From NCBI GenBank assembly GCA_964516765.1, contig CAZEWZ010000004.1:51968-115967 (forward strand): DNA of 64,000 bases, read 5' to 3'. Under the pieces are notes generated by a model. It was not told the DNA's origin. It did no database searches and saw only the letters and a program-made list of their open reading frames with translations. Below, in pieces: positions 28,101 through 35,668 of the stretch (the stretch's first letter is position 1; each line of letters starts with the position of its first letter). Position numbers and translations under genes: made by a program. Origin of the DNA: CAZEWZ01 sp964516765. Lineage in GTDB: Bacteria > Bacteroidota > Bacteroidia > Flavobacteriales > UBA7430.

Positions 28101-29895
28101 GGAAATGACTGTTTAATTTCTGAGCCTTACTTGCACCTAAAATTTCTGTTAAGGATTCTAGAGAGGCATTCTTGATGCGCTTGACTGATTTGAATGTTTT
28201 TAATAGATCAGTCTTGGATTTGGGACCGATTCCGATAATCTCGTCCAGTTCAGAATGAAGTCCTGCTTTGCTTCGCATATTTCTGTGGTGAGCTAAACTA
28301 AACCTGTGAGCCTCATTTCTCAAATGCTGAATTAGTTTGAGGGATTCAGAGCGCTTATCTATATATAATGGCACAGAATCCCCGGGGAAATATATTTCTT
28401 CTAAGCGTTTAGCAATACCAACTATAGCAATTTTCCCTCTCAATTCAAGAGCATCTAGGGCTTTTAAAGAAGAGCTAAGTTGTCCTTTCCCTCCATCTAT
28501 GATAATCAATTGGGGCAAAGGAACGCATTCTTCTTTTAATCTTTTATATCGCCTATAAACCACTTCTTCCATTGAAGCAAAATCATCTGGACCCTCAACA
28601 GTTTTAATATTAAAATGACGGTAATCTTTTTTACTAGGTTTGGCATTCTTAAAGACTACACAAGCCGATGCAGGGTGGGTTCCTTGAATATTGGAATTGT
28701 CAAAACATTCGATCTGAATTGGTAAGTCTGACAGGCGAAGATCTTTTTGAACCTGTTCCAAGATACGTTTGCTGTGCCTTTCGGGATCAACAATTTTAAT
28801 TGTCTTTAGTTTTTCTTGACGCATGTACTTGGCATTTCGAAGAGATAGATCGACCAAAGCCTTTTTATCACCCCTTTGTGGCACATGCATGTTAACCTTA
28901 ATCCAGGGGTTGGTGATCTCTTTATTGAGAATAATTTCTTCGCACTTAGAATTGAATTTTTCTCTCAAGTTAATAACTGCCAAGACTAGCAAGTCTTCAT
29001 CTTCCTCCTTAAGCTTTTTCTTCATTTCTAGATTATGTGATTGAATGATGGATCCATTAACAATCTTAAAATAATTCACATAAGCAGAATCTGTATCTGA
29101 CAAAATGGTGTAAACATCAACATTATTTACACTCGGACTAACCACTGTGGATCGGGATTGATAATTTACTAACGCCTCTAGTTTATCTTTAATTTCTTGT
29201 GCTTTTTCGAACTCTAAATCTTCCGCTAAAGCCTGCATCTTCTCTTTCAGGGGTAGAATGATACTGCGGGTATTTCCTTTAAGAATATTTCTGATTTCTG
29301 AAATAGACTGTTGATAGCTCTTTTCGGTCTGATATCCTTCACAAGGTCCTTCACATTTTTTGATGTGGTAGTCTAAGCAGACTTTAAACTTTTTGTTCTC
29401 TATTTCGTCCTCCCGCAAGCTAAAAGTACAACTACGAAGTGGGTATATCTGCTTAATGAGATCAAGAATGACACGCATGATCTTAGTAGATGCATAAGGA
29501 CCATAATACTCCGAGCCATCTTTCAATACTGTTCTAGTGGAAAAAACGCGAGGAAAACGTTCTTTTTTAATGCAAATCCATGGATAAGTTTTGTCGTCTT
29601 TAAGCAGTACATTGTAGCGAGGTTGAATTTTTTTAATCAGATTGTTCTCCAGTAAAAGAGCGTCAACTTCACTTTTGACTAGAATAAATTCAATGCGCTC
29701 AATTTTGGAAACGAGCACACGTGTTTTTCCACAGTCGGAGTGAGATTTATGAAAATAAGAAGATACCCTTCGCTTTAAATGTTTTGCTTTACCCACATAA
29801 AGGATGATATCATCTTTGTCAAAAAACTGATAAACACCAGTGCTAGTAGGTAAAGTTTTTAACGATTGTGCAATATGTTCTTTGACTTTAAGCAT
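28078..29895 (-). CDS. uvrC: Excinuclease ABC subunit C
   Basis: Makes both incisions around bulky DNA lesions in nucleotide excision repair. The product has about 605 residues. Domains in order: GIY-YIG nuclease (STGVYQFF to ILYVGKAKHLKRR) at about 17-50; a cysteine cluster CLDYHIKKCEGPCEGY near 160; UVR domain near 205-240; RNase-H-like C-terminal nuclease with IECFDNSNIQG and IIDGGKGQL; terminal helix-hairpin-helix IIGIGPKSK. The ATG at 29895 is chosen over an in-frame TTG at 29898. A TAnnTTTG element ends 4 nt before this ATG, implying a leaderless message. Confidence 0.96.
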   Translation of the reverse strand: MLKVKEHIAQSLKTLPTSTGVYQFFDKDDIILYVGKAKHLKRRVSSYFHKSHSDCGKTRVLVSKIERIEFILVKSEVDALLLENNLIKKIQPRYNVLLKDDKTYPWICIKKERFPRVFSTRTVLKDGSEYYGPYASTKIMRVILDLIKQIYPLRSCTFSLREDEIENKKFKVCLDYHIKKCEGPCEGYQTEKSYQQSISEIRNILKGNTRSIILPLKEKMQALAEDLEFEKAQEIKDKLEALVNYQSRSTVVSPSVNNVDVYTILSDTDSAYVNYFKIVNGSIIQSHNLEMKKKLKEEDEDLLVLAVINLREKFNSKCEEIILNKEITNPWIKVNMHVPQRGDKKALVDLSLRNAKYMRQEKLKTIKIVDPERHSKRILEQVQKDLRLSDLPIQIECFDNSNIQGTHPASACVVFKNAKPSKKDYRHFNIKTVEGPDDFASMEEVVYRRYKRLKEECVPLPQLIIIDGGKGQLSSSLKALDALELRGKIAIVGIAKRLEEIYFPGDSVPLYIDKRSESLKLIQHLRNEAHRFSLAHHRNMRSKAGLHSELDEIIGIGPKSKTDLLKTFKSVKRIKNASLESLTEILGASKAQKLNSHFHDRESKS

Positions 29896-29899
29896 CAAT

Positions 29900-29907
29900 C
29901 AAAGATA
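29900..29907 (-). promoter_or_regulatory. Putative -7 promoter element of uvrC (leaderless)
   Basis: TATCTTTG is followed by only 4 nt and then the uvrC ATG, so transcription should begin at or next to the start codon. Confidence 0.5.
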
Positions 29908-29927
29908 AGGAATAAACAGAAAGCTTT

Positions 29928-30731
29928 CTAGGTCCAGAACTCACGCTTTTTATTGCGCTCAGTTTTATGTCTCAAATATTCTTCTGTGGGAACTTTTATG
30001 AATGATGGGTGCTGTTCAATCGCATATTCCAACTGTTCCACAATTTTATCAATAGAATCCTTATCATAATCGATTACAAGTGGGGCTTTAATCACCATCG
30101 ATTGTAGGATCCCCTTTTTCTTGATGAACAAGCCGCGTTTATCGAAAGACCTTCGGAATCCATCAATCACAACGGGAACGACAATTGGTTTAAACTTCTT
30201 AATGATATGAGCAGTTCCTTTTCGAATAGGATTAAAGGCTTTTGTAGTTCCCTGAGGGAATGTGATTACCCAACCATCTTCTAGGGCCATTCCTATATTT
30301 GTGATGTCTTTAAAATCTACTTGTTTATTCACGGACTCTCCAGCGGCACGCCATGTTCGGGTAATAGACACCGCTCCAATATAAGACATAACTTTTGGTA
30401 AGAACCCCGACTTCATTGTCTCGGTAGCTGCCACATAATACAAATTAGTCTTGGGCTTCCATAAATATCCTACGTTTTTTATGCTATCAATACGCCCCTT
30501 CAAAGAGGCGTTAAATACATGATGCATCGCGGTGACATCCGCAAAATAAGTTTGATGGTTGGAAACAAAGAGAATATTTCGTTCTGGAAGTTCTCTAATA
30601 ATTTCAGAACCCTCTATGTTCATACTATTAAAACCTTGGTATCTTCTGTGAGACATCGTACCTAATAATTGAATTAACCATCGCTTTAGAATGGTATAAT
30701 GCCCAAAAGGATCTTTTTTAAAAACTTTCAT
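29928..30731 (-). CDS. Lysophospholipid acyltransferase family protein
   Basis: PlsC-type membrane-associated acyltransferase of 267 residues, predicted to act in glycerophospholipid synthesis. The acceptor motif is NHQTYFAD (H59 to D65, one residue longer than the classical HX4D spacing). The substrate-binding motif is FPQGTT, followed by FNPIRKGTAHI. No clear transmembrane segment is seen apart from a hydrophobic N-terminal stretch. It begins 5 nt after the asd stop, so it is probably co-transcribed with asd. Confidence 0.87.
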   Translation of the reverse strand: MKVFKKDPFGHYTILKRWLIQLLGTMSHRRYQGFNSMNIEGSEIIRELPERNILFVSNHQTYFADVTAMHHVFNASLKGRIDSIKNVGYLWKPKTNLYYVAATETMKSGFLPKVMSYIGAVSITRTWRAAGESVNKQVDFKDITNIGMALEDGWVITFPQGTTKAFNPIRKGTAHIIKKFKPIVVPVVIDGFRRSFDKRGLFIKKKGILQSMVIKAPLVIDYDKDSIDKIVEQLEYAIEQHPSFIKVPTEEYLRHKTERNKKREFWT

Positions 30732-30736
30732 CGCTA

Positions 30737-31735
30737 TTATTTATTCTCCAAATATCCTTTCTCATGCAGACTTTCTGCAATTTGAACAGCATTTGTAGCC
30801 GCTCCTTTTCTCAAATTATCCGAAACGACCCACATATTTAGAGTGTTTGGAAAGGACTCATCTATTCTCAATCTACCAACAAAAACCTCATCTTTTCCCT
30901 CTGCATATATTGGCATCGGGTAGGTTTTAAGATCTATATTATCTTGTAAAACTAGTCCAGGGGTCTCGTGAATTATCTTTCGCACATCATCCAATAAAAA
31001 TCCTTTTTTGAAACTTACATTAATACTTTCTGAATGGCCAACAATGACTGGAATTCGAACTGCTGTTGCCGTAATACCTAAACTGTTGTCGCCTAAGATT
31101 TTTCTAGTCTCATGTACCAATTTCATTTCTTCTTTCGTGTATCCCGTTGAGGTGAAGTCATCACAATGGGGTAAGCAATTGCGTTTAATAGGGTAAGGAT
31201 AAGCCATTTCACCATTTTGTGCATTTTCTTCATTTTCTAACTGACGAACAGCCTTTACCCCCGTGCCGCTAATGGCCTGATAAGTTGAAACGATCAATCT
31301 ATCGATGTGAAAATGTTGGTGAAGAGGGGCTAGAGCCATCACCATCTGTATAGTCGAACAATTAGGGTTGGCAATAATTTTATCTGAAACAGTTAATAGG
31401 CCTGAATTGATTTCTGGAACTACTAATTTAATATTTTTTTTCATCCTCCAAGCCGAAGAATTATCAACTACTGTCGTGCCTTGATATGCGAACTGTTGTG
31501 CCCATTCTAATGAACATGCTACCCCGGCAGAGAACAAAGCCAAATTAGGCTTTTGGACTAATGCAGAGGCTATGCTTTGAACTTCATATTTCTTACCTTG
31601 AAAATTAACAAGCTTCCCAACTGACTTATCTGAAGCAACCACGATGAGAGACGAAACAGGAAATTGGCGTTCATCCAAAACCTTCAAAATCATCTTACCT
31701 ACCATCCCTGTGGCACCAACAACAGCAACTATCAT
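30737..31735 (-). CDS. asd: Aspartate-semialdehyde dehydrogenase
   Basis: Reduces aspartyl phosphate to the semialdehyde, the branch point to lysine/diaminopimelate, threonine and methionine. The 332 residues include the NADP-binding VGATGMVGKM at 6-15 and catalytic cysteine C126 in NPNCSTIQM. QAISGTGVKAV and a conserved GHSESINV segment with the second catalytic histidine follow. A perfect TAnnTTTG element lies 18 nt upstream. Confidence 0.96.
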   Translation of the reverse strand: MIVAVVGATGMVGKMILKVLDERQFPVSSLIVVASDKSVGKLVNFQGKKYEVQSIASALVQKPNLALFSAGVACSLEWAQQFAYQGTTVVDNSSAWRMKKNIKLVVPEINSGLLTVSDKIIANPNCSTIQMVMALAPLHQHFHIDRLIVSTYQAISGTGVKAVRQLENEENAQNGEMAYPYPIKRNCLPHCDDFTSTGYTKEEMKLVHETRKILGDNSLGITATAVRIPVIVGHSESINVSFKKGFLLDDVRKIIHETPGLVLQDNIDLKTYPMPIYAEGKDEVFVGRLRIDESFPNTLNMWVVSDNLRKGAATNAVQIAESLHEKGYLENK

Positions 31736-31753
31736 AAACAGTGTTTAATTTTC

Positions 31754-31761
31754 CAAATATA
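31754..31761 (-). promoter_or_regulatory. Putative -7 promoter element of asd
   Basis: TATATTTG on the minus strand, 18 nt before the asd ATG, giving a predicted leader of about 12-14 nt. Confidence 0.5.
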
Positions 31762-31875
31762 GCATACACATTTTAAATACTTCCTTTTTTTTGCAGCTAA
31801 ATAAATGAACTATTTATGTAAACCTATGCAATATATCTATCATTAATTGTAAGTGAATTTTATATTTAACAGTAT

Positions 31876-32117
31876 AAACCCTTGGTGATTAATATTGATC
31901 AAATTGGCTAAAGTTGACTAATATCAAAGGAATTACTTAAAACAATTTTTGGAATGAAAACAATAAATCTAGATTAGGTAGCCTCAATAATATTGTTAAA
32001 CAAGATCATCGAAATATCATACCTAAAATAATAATTGATGCTGGACTTACAGAATTTACATCTGCATAAAGAACTCAAACTCAGATTTTGTAAGCAATTA
32101 TATTAAAATCGTTAATA
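31876..32117 (+). mobile_element. Decayed IS6-family transposase fragment (C-terminal half)
   Basis: Conceptual translation, with one frameshift near 31975-31983, gives KPLVINIDQIG then SKELLKTIFGMKTINL, followed by SLNNIVKQDHRNI and EFTSA-RTQTQI. This matches the order of conserved segments in IS6/IS240-type DDE transposases: INxDK, then YLNNxVEQDHR, then F-SA-RT--GI. The catalytic Glu of VEQDHR reads Lys here and several in-frame stops are present, so the relic is inactive. The rest of 31762-32277 holds no gene I can recognise. Confidence 0.55.
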
Positions 32118-32277
32118 TATAAGTAAACCTTTTTCAAAACTTTATTTTAGTAAGTCGCATAATTATTAATTTAACTTGGCTTATCTATTACAGTTTGGTG
32201 AATAAATAAGACAGAACTCGGATTGATTGTTCATGTTTGAAATTTTTTTTGAATAAATTTAAGAAGTTTAGACCTAA

Positions 32278-33227
32278 TTAATCACAAAAACTAAAATCAA
32301 TCAGCGGGTTGTTTAATTTTATCTGACATCCCATTCCTGAATCCAAAAACCTTATTCCATTAAAAGTACACTCAGGAATATAGTCCGCTCCTAAATAATC
32401 TTTAATAATGATTACATCTTCTATAACAGAACTTGTAGCTTGAATTAAATCAATCGAATTGGGCATAAATACCCAAAAATACTTCAACCCGATGGGAGAC
32501 TAATAAATATATTATTAGAGTCCTGATTTTCGCATTCTTAATAAGAGACAGGTACGATTTTTCCCAAGTATAAATACAACTTTCATTATTTGTATTTACC
32601 AAAGGATTAAATTCAATATAGTAATCGTCTAGGCAACCAAACTATTTCTTTCTGGCACAAAAAATCTTGTAATCCCGATTTAGCTTGAGTATTGAACTCT
32701 ATATATAAATCGCTCATACAACCTGTAATCATAGCTATGCAAGATTCGTCGCATACATTGGCAATAGCATTATAATTAAAAGATGTAGAATCGGTACAAC
32801 CTAGAGTCGAATAAATAGGTGAAATAACAAAAGGCGAATCAAGTGATCCAAGAGCTGCATTGGCTATAAATTCAACCGAACCAGATTCAAAAATTTCGTT
32901 ATTCACTAATACTTTTACTGAATATATTGCTGATGGTAGATTCCCGTAAATTACTAGAAAAGCTATATTAGCGTCAATGAGGGCAAAATAAATACTTGTG
33001 TTTACAACTCCCACAAATTGGTCTCAATCAAAAATACCTACTGTAAAAATTTTCTTGAGATGGATTCCCAAAAACATCCTGAACAACACAAGTAATGGTT
33101 ATGGAGTGCTCAAAATAATTTGGATTTACTTCCCAATCTGTTTGAGCATATAAAATAGCCGGAAACAAAAATAACTTGGTAACTTTATAAGCCTTAAATA
33201 ATTAGTTTCTAATAAACTCTTTAGCAT
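32278..33227 (-). pseudogene. Degenerate T9SS-type surface protein gene
   Basis: Several frames broken by stops and frameshifts together read as one secreted protein. From the 5' end: LFPAILYAQ, a signal-peptide end, then TDWEVNPNYFEHSITITC, a type of start common in T9SS cargo. Next come GVVNTSIYFALIDANIAF and NAALGSLDSPFVIS, then GCTDSTSFNYNAIANVCDESC, GCMSDLYIEFNTQ and GCLDDYYIEFNP repeats, then TWEKSYLSL. It ends with a damaged copy of the WGFNGIGD-type domain (IIIKDYLGADYIPECTFNGI). The order matches the intact gene just upstream, so this is a decayed paralogue. The 133-codon open stretch at 32613-33014 is its longest surviving piece. Confidence 0.7.
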
Positions 33228-33270
33228 AAAATAAGTCATTAATCATAGGAACAAATTATCAGGAGACAAT

Positions 33271-33871
33271 CTAATCATTAGAAGGTAAAATTTGTGGACA
33301 AAACTGAAAGCCTTCAAGGGCTTCTGTCAATTTAAGTTGATAGCCTAACCCATAGAATAAATCTCCAATCCCATTGAAACCGTATTGTGGCAAATAAACA
33401 TTCCCATTATTATCTTTAACAATTAGAACCTGATTAACAATTGATGCAAATGCATCTATAAGATTTAATGGATCTATACAGGTGAAGCCAAAGAAACTCC
33501 ATCCTTCAGGCATTAATAAAAAAGCATCCACCTCGGTAATTGTTTGTTGATCTTCCAAAGATATAACCCCCATCTCATACCCTTGGATGTATACACTATC
33601 AAGATCAGATTGTCCTATTCCATCTTCTTGATTGGACATAGCTGTTTCCAATTCCGATTGAGTGGTAATTAATGTAGCCCAAACATAATCTAAAGAGAAT
33701 TGAACTGCATCTAAATCAGATTGTCCTATTCCATCTTCTTGATTGGACATAGCTGTCTCCAATTCCGATTGAGTAGTAATTAATGTAGCCCAAACATAAT
33801 CTAAAGAGAATTGAACTGCATCTAAATCAGATTGTCCTATTCCATCTTCTTGATTGGACATAGCTGTCTCC
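33271..33871 (-). CDS. Repeat surface protein, C-terminal part (continues across gap)
   Basis: C-terminal portion of the protein whose N-terminus is encoded at 33972-34952; the 100-N gap joins them. It begins inside a 37-residue tandem repeat (NQEDGIGQSDLDAVQFSLDY, then VWATLITTQSELET), with two complete copies and a partial third here. A linker (YIQGYEMGVIS) and a terminal domain follow: WSFFGFTCIDP, IVNQVLIVKDNNGNVYLPQY, GFNGIGDLFYGLGYQLKL. The terminal domain recurs in the large T9SS protein at 35669-40357. No standard sorting domain follows it. Function unknown; probably an exported, partly coiled-coil protein. The stop at 33271 is unambiguous. Confidence 0.7.
33595..33871. repeat. 111-bp in-phase tandem repeats in the surface protein gene
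   Basis: Two full units (33640-33750 and 33751-33861) differ at about 2 of 111 positions, followed by a partial unit. Each encodes 37 residues. The array abuts the assembly gap, and the sequence on the far side of the gap resumes in the same repeat phase. Confidence 0.9.
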
Positions 33872-33971
33872 NNNNNNNNNNNNNNNNNNNNNNNNNNNNN
33901 NNNNNNNNNNNNNNNNNNNNNNNNNNNNNNNNNNNNNNNNNNNNNNNNNNNNNNNNNNNNNNNNNNNNNNN
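33872..33971. other. Scaffold gap of 100 N inside a tandem repeat array
   Basis: Exactly 100 unknown bases, the conventional placeholder for a gap of unknown length. It falls between repeat units, so repeat collapse during assembly is the likely cause. The reading frames on the two sides do not match across 100 N, as expected for a placeholder. Confidence 0.97.
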
Positions 33972-34952
33972 TGTCTCCAATTCCGATTGGGTAGTAATTA
34001 ATGTCGCATTAGCTAAATCTAAAGAGGATTGAAATTCTAGAATGTTTTGATTCAGCGTATCAGAAATAAGTAAAAGAGAATCATACGAATAATCACTTGA
34101 GACCTTCAGGCTCAGATAGAGGGTGTTCCAAGTAATTTGACAGGAGCCATCTTGAACATTGGCATTATAATCAAACTCTATATATAATTCATTCATACAT
34201 CCAGCAACAATAGGAATCAAACAAGAACCATTATCTGAGGTAGCATTAGAATCAAATTCGATATACAAATTATTCATACATCCAGAAAAAAGGCATGATT
34301 CTTCAACATTTGAATTTGCAAGAATATCGAAATTATTTGCATCAACATTCATACATCCGGTAATAACAGATGTTACGCATGACAAATTATTACACGAAGC
34401 ATTAGGGTTGAATTCCAAATAATCTGTGTCCATACAGCCAATAAGTCCCTCACAATTTGATGAAGGAAAATCGACTGTATAATTAAAAATTTCGAAATTA
34501 CATGAAAAAGGATTATCACAATATCCTGCGGAAATACTAGCTTGACTTATAATTACCAATTCGTTAGTAGAAAAACCAAGAAAGGATGGTATCTCGTCAA
34601 TTAAAATAATCTTTTCATCAGTAGTTAATATTGCAAGAATTGGAACTTCACCGTCCATCAAACCGTCTTGTTGGGGGCTTAGGGCATCATCTCCCCAAAT
34701 AGTAATAATGAAAAAATTAGACACTACATTAGATAACCCTACACAATCTAAATTACCATCACCATTAATATCAAAAAAAGCAGCAACTTGACCTCCAACA
34801 AATTGATTTAACTTTTCATCTTCAAAACCTAATGACATATTTGACCCAGTATTTATTGGGTTTAAAAACATATCGGGGCTAATCTCTTGTGCATGGGAAA
34901 ATAGGGGCAACAAGTAAAAAAGTAATTTAAATTTTCGCATAAATAAATTCAT
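33972..34952 (-). CDS. Repeat surface protein, N-terminal part (continues across gap)
   Basis: First 327 codons of the gapped surface protein. A signal peptide (MRKFKLLFYLLPLFSHAQ, from M5 at 34940) is followed by a domain with FFDINGDGNLDCVGLSN and FIITIWGDDALSPQQDGLMDGE. Four cysteine-bracketed repeats of the GCMxxxYxEFxxxAxxxxGSC type come next, then WNTLYLSLKVSSDYSYDS and a coiled-coil-like stretch entering the 37-residue repeats at LITTQSELET. The GC repeats are also found nine times in the large T9SS protein downstream. Export is likely; the function is unknown. M1 (34952) and M5 (34940) are both possible starts. Confidence 0.72.
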
Positions 34953-35008
34953 GGCTTTGACAATTTTGTAATTATTAAAAACAATTTTATGTTTATGCGA
35001 GTCTTAAT

Positions 35009-35044
35009 GTGTTTAAGATTATTGCTAACTACAATCTTAAACAC
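35009..35044. repeat. Perfect 12-bp inverted repeat upstream of the repeat surface protein gene
   Basis: GTGTTTAAGATT at 35009-35020 and its exact reverse complement at 35033-35044, with a 12-nt spacer. It lies 57-92 nt upstream of the ATG at 34952, where a leader hairpin or operator could be. Confidence 0.7.
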
Positions 35045-35312
35045 AAAGGATGTATGAATAGATTCAAATATTGAATTATCCACATATATATAGCTTCACC
35101 TTTAAAACTAATGTAAATATATCAAATTTAGCTAAAAACAACATATTTTAGAGTAGCTTGTATTAATAGTGGAGTAGTGCATAAAATGTTTTTTATGATT
35201 CAATTCACTAATCGAAAATATTTAAACCATTTTTTTTCTGATTTAAACAAAAATCTGAAACTTCAAATAACTAATATATCGTGAATCAACAGGCAATTTG
35301 GAACAAAAAAAA

Positions 35313-35338
35313 TCAAATGATAATTGAATATCATTTGA
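35313..35338. repeat. Perfect 10-bp inverted repeat beside the second IS6-like relic
   Basis: TCAAATGATA at 35313-35322 and TATCATTTGA at 35329-35338 with a 6-nt spacer, directly adjoining the relic that starts at 35339. The remaining sequence of 34953-35312 is AT-rich and holds no gene I recognise. Confidence 0.6.
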
Positions 35339-35500
35339 CCTATAAGCCCTATTGGTTGGCTATTAAAAGAGCCAATTGATAGTAGGGTTGAAAAAAATAG
35401 ATGGATAAAATCATGGGAAACTCAAATCTAGAATAATCATCGATATAAACTTAAAGATTTTGAATCTACACAAAAAAACAAAAGCTGGGATTTTTATTTT
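35339..35500 (+). mobile_element. Possible internally deleted IS6-like transposase relic
   Basis: One frame, interrupted by a single TAG, reads PISPIGWLLKEPIDSRV, RWIKSWETQI, then NNHRYKLKDFESTQK; another frame continues KKTKAGI. The first part resembles the IS6 N-terminal PLSYRD-ELLKERG to RWV--Y region. The second resembles the C-terminal NN-DHR-IK, F-ESA-KT-AGI region, as if the middle had been deleted. It has the same orientation as the relic at 31876-32117. The alignment was made by eye and is weaker than for that copy. Confidence 0.33.
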
Positions 35501-35520
35501 TATTAGTAAAAATAAAAATC
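35489..35520. repeat. Perfect 14-bp AT-rich palindrome
   Basis: GATTTTTATTTTTA (35489-35502) and its exact complement (35507-35520) with a 4-nt loop. It lies about 150 nt past the stop of the large T9SS gene but has no U-tract on that strand, so a terminator role is doubtful. Confidence 0.65.
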
Positions 35521-35668
35521 ATCTATTGTTATAAAAACTATTTTAAAAACTTTCTTATTGCCAAAAGCCTAAATATATTAATTCAAGGAATTGACTTTCA
35601 ATATTAAGTGTGAATAAGAATGTAAATTAGTTCTAATTCTGTACAAAGTAAAAATATTAATTTTTAGA

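Noticed and set aside
33595..33871. CRISPR-like array
   Set aside because: The 111-bp repeats are contiguous, in frame and encode a protein repeat; there are no spacers and no cas genes.
35009..35044. Invertible promoter
   Set aside because: Inverted repeats flank invertible promoters in some Bacteroidota, but the 12-nt spacer is too short to hold one, and no recombinase gene is nearby.
35489..35520. Terminator of the large T9SS gene
   Set aside because: The stem is perfect but AT-only and is followed by CCCAGC rather than a U-tract on the relevant strand.
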